From JAYVJH01 sp043777595 (GTDB lineage: Bacteria; Bacteroidota; Bacteroidia; Cytophagales; Spirosomataceae): a DNA stretch of 22,164 nucleotides. A model generated the notes under the pieces. The model ran no database searches. It had not been told where the DNA came from and saw only the letters and a program-made list of their open reading frames with translations. Of the stretch, positions 6,701 through 13,039 are shown piece after piece. The number at the start of each line of letters is the position of its first letter. The stretch's first letter is position 1. The stretch spans positions 1 through 22,164 of the forward strand of contig JAYWHT010000006.1 of assembly GCA_043777595.1 (NCBI GenBank), written 5' to 3'. Position numbers and translations under genes: made by a program.

Positions 6701-7532
6701 GCCAGTAAGTTGTTTCTTTAAATGCTTCTTTGAGTTGTCGGCGGGTATCAGTCGTTATATTTTTTCGGTTCAATATTTCTTGATATTCGGCCAAATTACC
6801 CGTTAGTTGTGGGTAATATTGTTGTTGTTGTTGCCAAATTAAGTCAAATTCGTACTCCAACAACGCCCGCTCAACGTGCCGCCCCTCACGCCTAATGCCC
6901 CGTGAATTATTCAAAACAAAGCTGTCTGTTTCGTCAAATCCACGCTCGTCAAAAGGTTCATCGGCATTGTGCCATTGGCCGCTGTCGTATAGTTCCTGAC
7001 TTTTTTGAAACATTCTATAAAAATATTCGCCAATCGTGCCGCAGTTATTGATGGCCATACGACCTTTGAGCCAGTTAATTTCAGTTTTTATCTTGCCCTC
7101 CTCGTCGTCTTTTGTTTTTTCGTCAATTTCAAGGTCTTCTACTACTTTTCGGCTGATCTTAAAACCACGGTATTTATTGAAAAGCATAAAAATGCGGCCA
7201 ATGTCTTCGGCCACAATCTGCTGCGAAAGTGCTTCAAAGCGGCTTTGGTATATTTCAAAAGCCGTTTTCTTTTCGGAATAATCTGGCCATAGACCCAATT
7301 TTTTCAATAGTTTTTCAACTTTTGAACGCCTCAAATGATAGCGAAACCGCAATCGTCTTGCACCACGTTGTTTACGTCTGGCTACGTTTTTGGGTGTTTC
7401 TGTGCCGCTTTTATCCACACTCGTTCCAATCGGAAAAGTATCTACGCCTATGTCTATCAATTTATTTTCTGCTTGAACGCTATATCCTGTCGAATTTGTG
7501 CCAGCATCAATACTAATAATAATCTGTTTCAT
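3786..7532 (-). CDS. cas9: CRISPR-associated endonuclease Cas9 (subtype II-C)
   Basis: This 1248-residue protein is the RNA-guided DNA nuclease of the locus. The domains in order are: RuvC-I with Asp9 in IDAGTNSTGYSV; an Arg-rich bridge helix at about 49-80 (ARRKQRGARRLRFRYHLRR); a helical recognition lobe; RuvC-II with Glu552 in IRIESTREL; HNH with His672 in EIEHIIPYSRS and Asn695 in EANRAKG; RuvC-III with His843 and Asp846 in RSDHRHHAVDALV; then the C-terminal PAM-interacting region. All nuclease residues are present, so it should be active. The residue before the HNH histidine is Glu rather than the Asp of SpCas9, a variation I recall from other Bacteroidota Cas9s. The protein is intermediate in length for II-C. 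The start at 7532 places the ATG directly beside the -33 element of the divergent tracrRNA promoter. No csn2 or cas4 is present, which fits II-C. Confidence 0.98.
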   Translation of the reverse strand: MKQIIISIDAGTNSTGYSVQAENKLIDIGVDTFPIGTSVDKSGTETPKNVARRKQRGARRLRFRYHLRRSKVEKLLKKLGLWPDYSEKKTAFEIYQSRFEALSQQIVAEDIGRIFMLFNKYRGFKISRKVVEDLEIDEKTKDDEEGKIKTEINWLKGRMAINNCGTIGEYFYRMFQKSQELYDSGQWHNADEPFDERGFDETDSFVLNNSRGIRREGRHVERALLEYEFDLIWQQQQQYYPQLTGNLAEYQEILNRKNITTDTRRQLKEAFKETTYWRLKHYCIFYQRPLKSAKRFVGKCGYEPSKRCAAMSSFVFQEFRILKNLTDLRLTDPRNAEIFNKPLDDEQRGILFDFLQNNTKMTFTQIKEKLGLSRLVKINTDLFGKTGLQGNQTRAAILKALGEPLFDELELSTDRFRNLHNLWHALYMSKDEQWLKETLMDSLKWGFDEDTARKLIAISLAAGYGNMSAKVLTKMIPLLKKGLDERAAFESLGYLDRTSHLTRPLKTKIKDLQNNELRNPVVEKATMRVIKLVNSLIKKHDIDPEHLTIRIESTRELKKPKEAREKITKSNLETENRRKDYATFLTKSGYFGEVFPQSSLIQKFELWIELGQAVGDDKKDAADFEKFVKDLKYADLSSEKHRLWVEQNFKCPYTLKPIPLSALASADIEIEHIIPYSRSMDNSFINKTLCYSEANRAKGALTAFEFKEKQGVAALATYTKHIQEVFKKSEDKQKRFLSETVEQNFNPNQLTNTSYIARAIKTKLQEVSRDVQFTNGAATAELRKQWKINRLLQEVMYEEETGIEMWRHFANRNDDDNKAAIEVYNKWLEQFGRGKNRSDHRHHAVDALVIGLCSPAIIQQISTFNGIREEMGVYEHDGKLHHNNQLHRLPRLPIEQSVIREALKKILVSSGVPQRLVVAQKNKIEGSDKPKQRTFSVRAGLFKENLFGKLQNPKNQGYDKPDVYVRRKPLSAELIPNADALVKIVNSDIRKILQKRLEKYKGSAKNAFSDDNLVTDPVYMYSLTDYPNDPPAAPTSKAGQPLPIIKTVRVVDISRSFVKIPAKDQNGQIVNENRYAETDGNYIMALYEKIVKNKKGEAKSIRDFKLISEYEAVQKTNEARANNEPTRLFPDEVATSKGETLPLMKTCPSLKKGDFVVFFEENANEIRWNDSEDLFKRLYQLNAMTSMESGYGVLKFVKHNASKANAKYESGKFQTNKILAHIFLLHTQINAVKVSVSQLGEVTPLVVL

Positions 7533-7533
7533 G

Positions 7534-7563
7534 TTTGTTTTGATGATTAAAGGGTTATATTTG
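7534..7563 (+). promoter_or_regulatory. tracrRNA promoter
   Basis: TTTG at 7534-7537 and TATATTTG at 7556-7563 are separated by 18 nt, matching the Bacteroidota -33/-7 pattern. The -7 box is the same octamer as in the CRISPR repeat. The -33 element lies only 1 bp beyond the cas9 start codon (7530-7532), so tracrRNA initiation and the cas9 leader share DNA. Confidence 0.75.
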
Positions 7564-7566
7564 TAT

Positions 7567-7642
7567 CTGAAAGCTTATCACAATAAGGATTTTTCCTTAG
7601 GCAGCTTTTGCCTCGCCGCTGGTTCGTCCTGCGGCTTTTTTT
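7567..7642 (+). ncRNA. tracrRNA
   Basis: The anti-repeat TGAAAGC (7568-7574) pairs perfectly with GCTTTCA of the repeat. After an internal loop, TATCACAAT (7577-7585) pairs with GTTGTGG..., giving two helices (7 bp and about 8 bp including wobble pairs). Downstream are three hairpins: AAGGA/TCCTT, GGCA/TGCC and GCCGC/GCGGC, the last followed by seven T. The predicted transcript is about 75 nt, starting a few bases after the -7 box. It is divergent from cas9 and on the same strand as the array. tracrRNA pairs with each crRNA and loads it into Cas9. The exact 5' end is estimated. Confidence 0.9.
7615..7642 (+). terminator. Intrinsic terminator of the tracrRNA
   Basis: GCCGC (7615-7619) and GCGGC (7631-7635) form a GC-rich 5-bp stem with an 11-nt loop, directly followed by a run of T (7636-7642). 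It closes the tracrRNA and separates it from the convergent Smr gene. Confidence 0.85.
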
Positions 7643-7671
7643 ATATTATGTAGTTCAATTTCTAAAAGTAA

Positions 7672-8640
7672 TCACTTCAACTTCACCTTAGTAGCCCCAT
7701 ATCCAAATTTCTCTTTTTGGGCATCTTCAAAGTGCCTCACATACTGGTTTTTGCTTAGTTTTCGGTGAATTTCAGTTTTAAGTACACCATTACCGATGCC
7801 ATGAATAAAAGTAATGTCGGCCATACCCGATGCTATGGCATTGTCTAAGTTTTTCTGAAAAGCATTTAGTTGAATCGTCAGCATTTCGGAGTTACTGAGG
7901 CCAATCAAATTTGTCGTTAGTTTTTCGATGTGCAAATCTATAATCTCATTGGGTTTGGCGATAGGCAACGCCATTTTTTCGGTTTTAGGTTCCAATAATT
8001 TTTCTTTCAAGTCGGCAGCCGTGATAGTTTGTATGCTGAGGTCGGTATCTAACTGAATGAGGTATGCCTCTTTGTTGAGTATGGGCGCATTGGCTTTGGA
8101 CTTAAAAAACGAATCGGCACGCAATCGTAGTTTTCTTGTAATTGGGCTTTTTTCGGGGGCATTACCAAAGGCATAGTACAAACACTGAAAGGTAAAAACA
8201 CCCCAGTTATCAAAATTATTTATCGAAAAATCTTGTACTTTAATACTATTTTTTGCTTTCAATAGCCCCCCCGAAATACCTCGATGTAGCTTTTCTTGGG
8301 TAGCCGTAAGTGTATATGGCAAGTCCCAATCGCTATTATTGACAAGATACAAGGCCAGTTCTCGGTCGTTCAACAACACAAAAGCCATAAATATACCTTT
8401 GTCTGCCCGAACGCTTCGAGTGCCTGAACTAACGACGAGGGTTTCTGTTTTGGGTTGTTCGCCTCTAAAAGCAACCGCTTCGGCAGCCGACACCAACACT
8501 ACTTCACGCTGCATAACGGGAAGTCTGAATCCGTCTTCGATTTCTACCTCTATGACCTGATTGGCCATAAAACGAGTTACGATGCCCTCTTCTTTTGAAT
8601 GTACCAAACGTACTCTATCGCCGATGTGTATATTTGCCAT
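7672..8640 (-). CDS. Smr domain protein with DUF2027-like N-terminus
   Basis: This 322-residue protein ends in a Smr (small MutS-related) domain: IDLHIEKLT at its start and FIHGIGNGVLKTEIHRKL near the end carry the DLH and HGxGxGxL motifs of Smr nucleases or nucleic-acid-binding domains. The N-terminal 60 residues (IHIGDRVRLVHSKEEGIVTRF, VEIEDGFRLPVMQREVV) resemble the beta-barrel domain of DUF2027 proteins of Bacteroidota. I place the start at the ATG at 8638-8640. The frame stays open to 8700, but those extra 20 codons run through the terminator hairpin at 8676-8708 and past a TACCTTTG promoter-like box at 8660-8667 (minus strand). The role is probably nucleic acid or ribosome quality control, by analogy only. 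It is a chromosomal neighbour of the CRISPR locus with no evident link to it. Confidence 0.92.
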   Translation of the reverse strand: MANIHIGDRVRLVHSKEEGIVTRFMANQVIEVEIEDGFRLPVMQREVVLVSAAEAVAFRGEQPKTETLVVSSGTRSVRADKGIFMAFVLLNDRELALYLVNNSDWDLPYTLTATQEKLHRGISGGLLKAKNSIKVQDFSINNFDNWGVFTFQCLYYAFGNAPEKSPITRKLRLRADSFFKSKANAPILNKEAYLIQLDTDLSIQTITAADLKEKLLEPKTEKMALPIAKPNEIIDLHIEKLTTNLIGLSNSEMLTIQLNAFQKNLDNAIASGMADITFIHGIGNGVLKTEIHRKLSKNQYVRHFEDAQKEKFGYGATKVKLK

Positions 8641-8675
8641 AATTATTTTAAAATAAACCCAAAGGTACAAAACAA

Positions 8676-8708
8676 AAAATGGTATGAAGCAGCGCTTCAT
8701 ACCATTTT
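8676..8708 (-). terminator. Strong intrinsic terminator after the OmpA/HhH operon
   Basis: AAAATGGTATGAAGC and its exact complement (8694-8708) form a perfect 15-bp stem with a 3-nt loop. On the minus strand it is followed by TTTTTTGTTTTG. It ends the transcript of the genes at 8739-10764 and separates them from the Smr gene. Confidence 0.9.
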
Positions 8709-8738
8709 AGTTACTTAACCTCAGCATTTGCTGTGAGT

Positions 8739-9212
8739 TTAGTCGATTCGCCCTTTATTTAGTTCGTCTTGGAGCGTTTTGAGTGTATCCCATTTGCCAT
8801 CACGTGCCAGTGCCGATTGATTGGCCCATGTACCTGGGTCGTGCATCTGAAAACGGGGGCCGCCTGCGTTCAAAATAGTTTTTATTTGGTCAGTATCACT
8901 ATTTGCAAGTTGTGCAAATGTCGATATGCCTGCTGCATTAAGCAGTTCTTCTATTTTTGGTCCGATGCCTTCTATTTTTTTCAAATCATCTTTGCCAGTG
9001 TTCATAGCCCCCACAGCAGTAGTGTTTTTACGACAATCGTTCAAATCTTTGCGTTTGGCAGCGATACTGGATTTAAGGCCAGCAATACGGGTAGCTAACA
9101 TTCTACGGGCAATCCACCAGCCAATGTAGGCTGCAATGGCCAGCAGAACGATGGCTTCTAAAATGGCGAGCCAAAAACTTTGGCTCAACGGGGTAGCTTG
9201 TAATAGTATCAT
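8739..9212 (-). CDS. Membrane-anchored helix-hairpin-helix protein, copy 2
   Basis: This 157-residue protein has one N-terminal membrane helix (about 13-36, FWLAILEAIVLLAIAAYIG) and a short linker. Its C-terminal domain of about 85 residues starts DDLKKIEGIGPKIEELLNAAG, the helix-hairpin-helix signature (IEGIGPK). The rest (GPRFQMHDPGTWANQSALARDG, LKTLQDELNKGR) is typical of a Bacteroidota family sometimes mislabelled as ribosomal protein L21-like. Helix-hairpin-helix domains usually bind nucleic acid without sequence preference; whether this one does is unknown. It is a paralogue of the gene at 9241 and lies 28 bp downstream of it, in the operon led by the OmpA-family gene, ending at the terminator at 8676-8708. 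Confidence 0.9.
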   Translation of the reverse strand: MILLQATPLSQSFWLAILEAIVLLAIAAYIGWWIARRMLATRIAGLKSSIAAKRKDLNDCRKNTTAVGAMNTGKDDLKKIEGIGPKIEELLNAAGISTFAQLANSDTDQIKTILNAGGPRFQMHDPGTWANQSALARDGKWDTLKTLQDELNKGRID

Positions 9213-9240
9213 AAGAGTAGTGATTTCTGTTTAGTAAATG

Positions 9241-9855
9241 TTAGTCTAAGTCGTTTCTACCTTTATTGAGTTCATCTTGGAGCGTTTTGAGTTCGTTCCA
9301 TTTACCATCACGTGCAAGTGCCGACTGTGTGGGCCATGTAGTTGGTACGTGCATCTGAAAACGTGGCCCCGCAGCCTCTAAAATAGTCTTGATATGGTCT
9401 GGTTTTGTATCGGCCAGCTGTGCAAATGTCAAAATACCAGCGTTGTGGAGCAGTTGCTCAATCTTGGGGCCAATTCCTTCTACTAATTTTAGGTCATCGG
9501 GCTTGGCTGGCGGAACGACTGCGGCCATAATGACAGGTGCGGCGGCTTCAACGATTGGTGTAGCTACTTCTGGTATTTCTACAACAGAAGCGGCCATAAC
9601 AGGCGCAATAGTTGGTACAACAAAGCTACTTATTGCTGCTACATGAGCAGATACATCGGCACTTAGGTTTTTCTTAGATTTCAAACAATCGTCTAAATCC
9701 GAATCAATTCCATTAAACTCTGCTTCGAGGGCTTCGATTTCACTGTCGCTGCTACGGTAGCCGATAATAAATCCTAAGATGGCTGCTACTAAGAGCATCA
9801 ATAGGTGTTGCCACCACGCATCTGTTATTGCTAAGGGATTGAAATGTTGGTACAT
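9241..9855 (-). CDS. Membrane-anchored helix-hairpin-helix protein, copy 1
   Basis: This 204-residue protein has the same plan as its downstream paralogue: a membrane helix at about 17-34 (LLMLLVAAILGFIIGY), then a C-terminal domain beginning DDLKLVEGIGPKIEQLLHNAG and ending LKTLQDELNKGRNDLD. Between them is an Ala/Val/Pro-rich linker of about 60 residues that the other copy lacks. The GPRFQMHVPTTWPTQSALARDGK block is nearly the same in both proteins, so they arose by tandem duplication and differ mainly in the spacer between membrane and domain. The gene is 33 bp downstream of the OmpA-family gene, presumably co-transcribed. The function is unknown; a link between envelope and DNA or another helical partner can be imagined but is not shown. 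Confidence 0.9.
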   Translation of the reverse strand: MYQHFNPLAITDAWWQHLLMLLVAAILGFIIGYRSSDSEIEALEAEFNGIDSDLDDCLKSKKNLSADVSAHVAAISSFVVPTIAPVMAASVVEIPEVATPIVEAAAPVIMAAVVPPAKPDDLKLVEGIGPKIEQLLHNAGILTFAQLADTKPDHIKTILEAAGPRFQMHVPTTWPTQSALARDGKWNELKTLQDELNKGRNDLD

Positions 9856-9888
9856 GATTTTTCTTAGTTTTGAGGTTGAATGATAGAA

Positions 9889-10764
9889 TTATTGAACAAC
9901 AACGCTTACACGACGATTGGCTCTACGGCCTTCGGCTGTGTCGTTGCTTGCTTTGGGTTGGGTTTCGCCTTTGGCATCTGTTACAATCTGTTCTGAGGCT
10001 ATGCCCATTTTGACTAACTTGGCTTTGACACCTTCGGCACGTTTTCCAGAAAGTCTTTGGTTTAAGTCCTCGTCGCCCTCGCTGTCGGTATGGCCGGTCA
10101 AAACGAGTTTTTTGTCTTTATTAGTGGCCAAATACTTTGTAGCCTCCTCCAAGAATTTCTTATTTTCGTCAGTTTTGATATAGTCGGCTTTGGCTGTACC
10201 AAAGTAAAAATCAATCGGATTGAACAAGCCATCATATTTTTCAGCCTCTGCCAGTGCCTGCTCTGTTTTGGGCAAAGCCAAATCACCAAAGCCAAATTCC
10301 ATACCATGTAGCGAATCTTCTGGACTAAATGCAATATCGATCATGCGGCTGCCTATCTCTAATTGAGTTACTGGCACACCCGCGCCAACCATATACTGCC
10401 TGATTGCATCGGCACGAGCCAGCCCTAAGTCTGCAAATGTGGTGGCGTTTGTTTCAATCGATGAGTACAACCCTGTTATGGTCGATTTGCGGTTGGGGTT
10501 CATTTTGAGGTAGTTGGCCAATGAGTCTAACTCTCGCTGAACGTTGGCATAATTGACATTAGGCAGCGATTTTTTAAAACCAAAATTAGATGCTGACTCC
10601 AAATTAAGATTAGTACCGTCTGTTATTTTGAGAGCTGGTACGGCATAACCAGTACTCGAAGCAGAGGGGCCGTCGCAAAGTTGCTTAATCTTGCAAACGT
10701 GCCAATAAGTAGAGCCACAGATCCATGCAACCAAGGCAATCCAAGCAAGTGTTTTAATTGACAT
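9889..10764 (-). CDS. OmpA-family protein with N-terminal membrane anchor
   Basis: This 291-residue protein has an N-terminal hydrophobic segment (about 6-22, LAWIALVAWICGSTYWH). Its C-terminal OmpA domain (about 184-291) carries the peptidoglycan-binding pattern LTGHTDSEGDEDLNQRLSGKRAEGV and the closing NRRVSVVV. The middle region (NVQRELDSLANYLKMNPNRKSTITGLYSS, LGLARADAIRQYMVGAGVP) looks like a second, diverged OmpA-like domain without the GHTD core. OmpA domains bind diaminopimelate of the cell wall, so the protein probably sits in the envelope with the domains in the periplasm. It is the first gene of a three-gene operon with the two helix-hairpin-helix proteins. No clear TAnnTTTG box is visible in the 120 bp before it. 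Confidence 0.92.
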   Translation of the reverse strand: MSIKTLAWIALVAWICGSTYWHVCKIKQLCDGPSASSTGYAVPALKITDGTNLNLESASNFGFKKSLPNVNYANVQRELDSLANYLKMNPNRKSTITGLYSSIETNATTFADLGLARADAIRQYMVGAGVPVTQLEIGSRMIDIAFSPEDSLHGMEFGFGDLALPKTEQALAEAEKYDGLFNPIDFYFGTAKADYIKTDENKKFLEEATKYLATNKDKKLVLTGHTDSEGDEDLNQRLSGKRAEGVKAKLVKMGIASEQIVTDAKGETQPKASNDTAEGRRANRRVSVVVQ

Positions 10765-10885
10765 AATAATTAAGTTTAAGTAGGTAATAGCTAATGAATT
10801 ACGAAGTTTTGTAATATGACCGTGAATATCGGAATAAGTAGCAAAAGAACAAGTTTTTTTTTGAAATATATAAAAAAGTATGTAA

Positions 10886-11587
10886 TTATGAAAGATTTAA
10901 CAAATTCAAAATATGGCAAGCATTCAAAGCGGCAGTTTCGGTGCGGAGGCGAGTTTGTCCGAGTGTTACCATTTTAAAACCACTTTCAACCGCCATCTCA
11001 ACTTCTTGTGCCGTAAAGTCGCCTTCCGGGCCAATCAAAACTCTGTAACTTTGCTTTGGTGGTGCTACTTGAATCAGATTTTTTGGAAAATTACCCTCTG
11101 GAAGGTGAGCTATAAACTTAGCTTTGTTAGTATTTTGACTGACAAAGTTTGTAAAATCGCCAACCTCTGCCACTATGGGCAAATAGGCTTGAAGTGATTG
11201 TTTCATGGCCGAGACGGCTATTTTGTGGAGGCGTTCTATTTTGAGCGTTCGTCTTTCAGAATGTTTGGAATAAAAAAAAGAAAACGTATCTACGCCAATT
11301 TCCGTTGCTTTTTCAACCAGCCACTCAATGCGGTCTAAGTTTTTGGTTGGTGCAATAGCCAGTTCTATTTGATAGGGTCGGGGGGGCGTTGTGGTTTTTT
11401 TTAGAATTTGAACGGTACAAAGTTTGGCGTGAGCGTTTTCAATCAGGCAGTCAAACCAGCTACCAACTCCGTCTGTAACACGCAATTTTGCACCCTCACG
11501 CAAGCGCAAAACTTTGACAGCATGTTGGGCTTCGTCGTCGGTCAGGGCTGAGAGTTGCTTGAAGTTAGGCTGGTAAAAAAGGTGCAT
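10886..11587 (-). CDS. rsmE: 16S rRNA (uracil(1498)-N(3))-methyltransferase RsmE
   Basis: This 233-residue protein matches RsmE over its full length. The N-terminal PUA-like part includes DDEAQHAVKVLRLREGAKLRVTDG. The SPOUT domain carries the AdoMet-binding knot, LIGPEGDFTAQEVE followed by VTLGQTRLRTETAALNA. It methylates N3 of U1498 in 16S rRNA in the decoding region of assembled 30S subunits. This is a core chromosomal gene and marks the last clear housekeeping gene before the accessory element. The start MHLFYQP is the family's usual beginning. It is single-gene on the minus strand, with a terminator at 11641-11674 upstream that isolates it from the element. Confidence 0.97.
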   Translation of the reverse strand: MHLFYQPNFKQLSALTDDEAQHAVKVLRLREGAKLRVTDGVGSWFDCLIENAHAKLCTVQILKKTTTPPRPYQIELAIAPTKNLDRIEWLVEKATEIGVDTFSFFYSKHSERRTLKIERLHKIAVSAMKQSLQAYLPIVAEVGDFTNFVSQNTNKAKFIAHLPEGNFPKNLIQVAPPKQSYRVLIGPEGDFTAQEVEMAVESGFKMVTLGQTRLRTETAALNACHILNLLNLS

Positions 11588-11640
11588 CGGGTATTGTTGT
11601 CGTTGTATTGCTACGGGCTTGATAGGTCGAACACTCTAAT

Positions 11641-11674
11641 AAAAAACCCCGTCAGAGTATTCTGACGGGGTTTT
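11641..11674. terminator. Bidirectional terminator at the chromosome-element boundary
   Basis: CCCCGTCAGA/TCTGACGGGG is a perfect 10-bp GC-rich stem with a GTAT loop, flanked by A6 and T4. It stops leftward transcripts from the repressor pair before rsmE. Just to the right, GGTGGTAATGG (11675-11685) can pair with CCATTACACC (11702-11711). The attachment site of the element may lie in 11675-11786, but only one end is visible, so this is a guess. Confidence 0.85.
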
Positions 11675-11786
11675 GGTGGTAATGGACGGAATCACTAAAA
11701 CCCATTACACCGCATTTAAAGGTCTATTTTGCTATATTTTAAGCTGGGGTGCCACCGTAAGTACATAACTTTTGCTCAAAAAAAAA

Positions 11787-12209
11787 CTAAGCAGCAGCTA
11801 AATACTGACCGAACAGCGCACCCTCAAACTTTCCCAGCATACCCATCAGTTGTTCGTTCTGTCGCTGATAGTACTCTATTTGCCTATCTTTCGTTTCTAT
11901 TTGCTTCATGAAGCCCTCAATTTTTGAAAAAAACTCCATCAGATAGCCGTCAGGCTTTGCCTGTGGAATGTCCGTCAAAAACATTTCCCCTTTTCCCTCC
12001 ATTAGCCAATCTCTGCTCAACTGTGGGTAGGTCTTTGTAATCGAATCTATTAACTGAAGACCTGGCTTTGTTTCGCCTTTAATAGTTTTGCTAATTGCAG
12101 TATGGCTTACGCCCAAAGAACTTGCAAACGTACTCTTGTTCTTCCCAAGTTTAAAAATCAAATTATTGATTCGTTCGCCTATTTCATTTTGCTTTCCTTG
12201 TATGTTCAT
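11787..12209 (-). CDS. Xre-family phage-type repressor
   Basis: This 140-residue protein has an N-terminal helix-turn-helix at about residues 12-60. The turn lies near STFASSLGVSHTAISKTIKG, followed by KPGLQLIDSITKTYPQLSRDWLMEGKGEMF, a pattern I know from many Bacteroidota prophage repressors. The C-terminal part (about 84-130) is a predicted coiled coil (FMKQIETKDRQIEYYQRQNEQLMGMLGKFEG), probably for oligomerisation. There is no S24 peptidase domain, so induction by RecA-stimulated self-cleavage is not expected. It faces the rightward operon across a control region with four phased TGCACAA repeats, its likely operator. Its ATG overlaps the stop of the gene upstream (ATGA), so the two are translated together. 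Confidence 0.88.
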   Translation of the reverse strand: MNIQGKQNEIGERINNLIFKLGKNKSTFASSLGVSHTAISKTIKGETKPGLQLIDSITKTYPQLSRDWLMEGKGEMFLTDIPQAKPDGYLMEFFSKIEGFMKQIETKDRQIEYYQRQNEQLMGMLGKFEGALFGQYLAAA

Positions 12210-12856
12210 AATTTCTGGCCATTTATTTTAGTTAAAATATCAAGTATTGTCTTTATATTCTTTTTCTCTTTTTCTGATACAACCCTGTCATTTACTTTAT
12301 CTGGCCCTTCGCATCGTATTTTTGCCGATTTACTATTCGCAAGTTCTTCCAATAAAAGTAAATCAGTGGAATTTGGCTTTTTATCAATAACCTCCCAAAC
12401 GCCATTACCATCGTTGTCCCTTTTTATTTTATCTTCTGGCAAAATAGCTCTTGTTTGACCATCAACAGACAACCGAATCATATTCATAAATATCCAACTG
12501 TTGCCACTGTATTGTATCCTCAAACGTGGCCAAACATAATTGCCCTCTCTTCCTAAATACAAATGTATAGAATTGGTATTGTCATATTTTGTCGTTGACT
12601 GGCACGAATAAAAAGCAGTCTTGTCAAATTCATCTTTGGAAACTGATAAAGACTTTAAAAGCAAGTCTATTTCGGCTTTTGATACCTGACGAACTGTATC
12701 AGATGCAGGCTGGCTTTTGATTTTTTCGTCGTTTGCCAATTTTTCATCGTTTGGAAATAAACTACACAAAACAGAAAGTCCAACAAAGGCTATTAAAACC
12801 CACCAATACCACTTTAGTTTCTTTTTTGATTCGAGACTTTTATTTTCTTGTTCCAT
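12206..12856 (-). CDS. One-helix membrane protein of a widespread uncharacterised family
   Basis: This 216-residue protein has a lysine-rich start, one membrane helix (about 17-34, WYWWVLIAFVGLSVLCSLF) and a soluble domain. The domain includes WIFMNMIRLSVDGQTR, KRDNDGNGVWEVIDKK, SKSAKIRCEGPDKVNDRVVSEKEKKNIKTIL. The second half resembles a common family of uncharacterised lipoproteins and membrane proteins that share a WE..D block, K(A/V)KIR..G and DR.(I/V)S..EKK. It is first in the leftward repressor transcript, so it is expressed in the lysogenic state. Genes in this place often affect the host surface or exclude other phages; that is an inference from position. Confidence 0.85.
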   Translation of the reverse strand: MEQENKSLESKKKLKWYWWVLIAFVGLSVLCSLFPNDEKLANDEKIKSQPASDTVRQVSKAEIDLLLKSLSVSKDEFDKTAFYSCQSTTKYDNTNSIHLYLGREGNYVWPRLRIQYSGNSWIFMNMIRLSVDGQTRAILPEDKIKRDNDGNGVWEVIDKKPNSTDLLLLEELANSKSAKIRCEGPDKVNDRVVSEKEKKNIKTILDILTKINGQKL

Positions 12857-12957
12857 TGTCTGTTTATTAAGTTGTTGATAGTTAGATAGTTATAAGAATG
12901 TATAAAAATATTTGAAATTTATTTGAATAAATAGTTTCAAAATGAAATTTTTGTTTC

Positions 12958-13003
12958 TATATTTGCACAAGCAATGCACAATTAATGCACAAATATTGCA
13001 ACA
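12958..13003 (+). promoter_or_regulatory. Rightward promoter with four operator repeats phased at 11 bp
   Basis: TATATTTG at 12958-12965 is a consensus -7 box; TTTC at 12935-12938 is a weak -33 element 19 nt upstream. Starting inside the -7 box are TGCACAA (12964-12970), TGCACAA (12975-12981), TGCACAA (12986-12992) and TGCAACA (12997-13003), each 11 bp after the last. Sites one helical turn apart on one DNA face fit cooperative binding by the repressor at 11787. Occupancy would cover the start point of the 13040 operon. The rest of the 183-bp divergent region is AT-rich with nothing else recognised. Confidence 0.7.
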
Positions 13004-13039
13004 AAAATTATAAAATCAATAACCGTTTAATAAAAATTT

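Noticed and set aside
7621..7628. GGTTCGTC in the tracrRNA terminator loop is complementary to GACGAACC in the insert of the repeat at 141-200
   Set aside because: An 8-nt match between two short GC-rich pieces is expected by chance often enough, and the second inserted repeat has no such match.
8641..8700. Twenty extra N-terminal codons of the Smr-domain protein
   Set aside because: They read through a perfect 15-bp terminator hairpin and a promoter-like TACCTTTG box; the family start MANIHIGDRV fits at 8640.
11675..11786. Attachment site of the element
   Set aside because: The position fits, but the other end and the integrase are outside the window, so no direct repeat can be shown.
12479..12495. 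Match of AAATATCCAAC to the spacer at 1669-1698
   Set aside because: A single 11-mer match in a 22-kb AT-rich window is expected by chance for 21 spacers.
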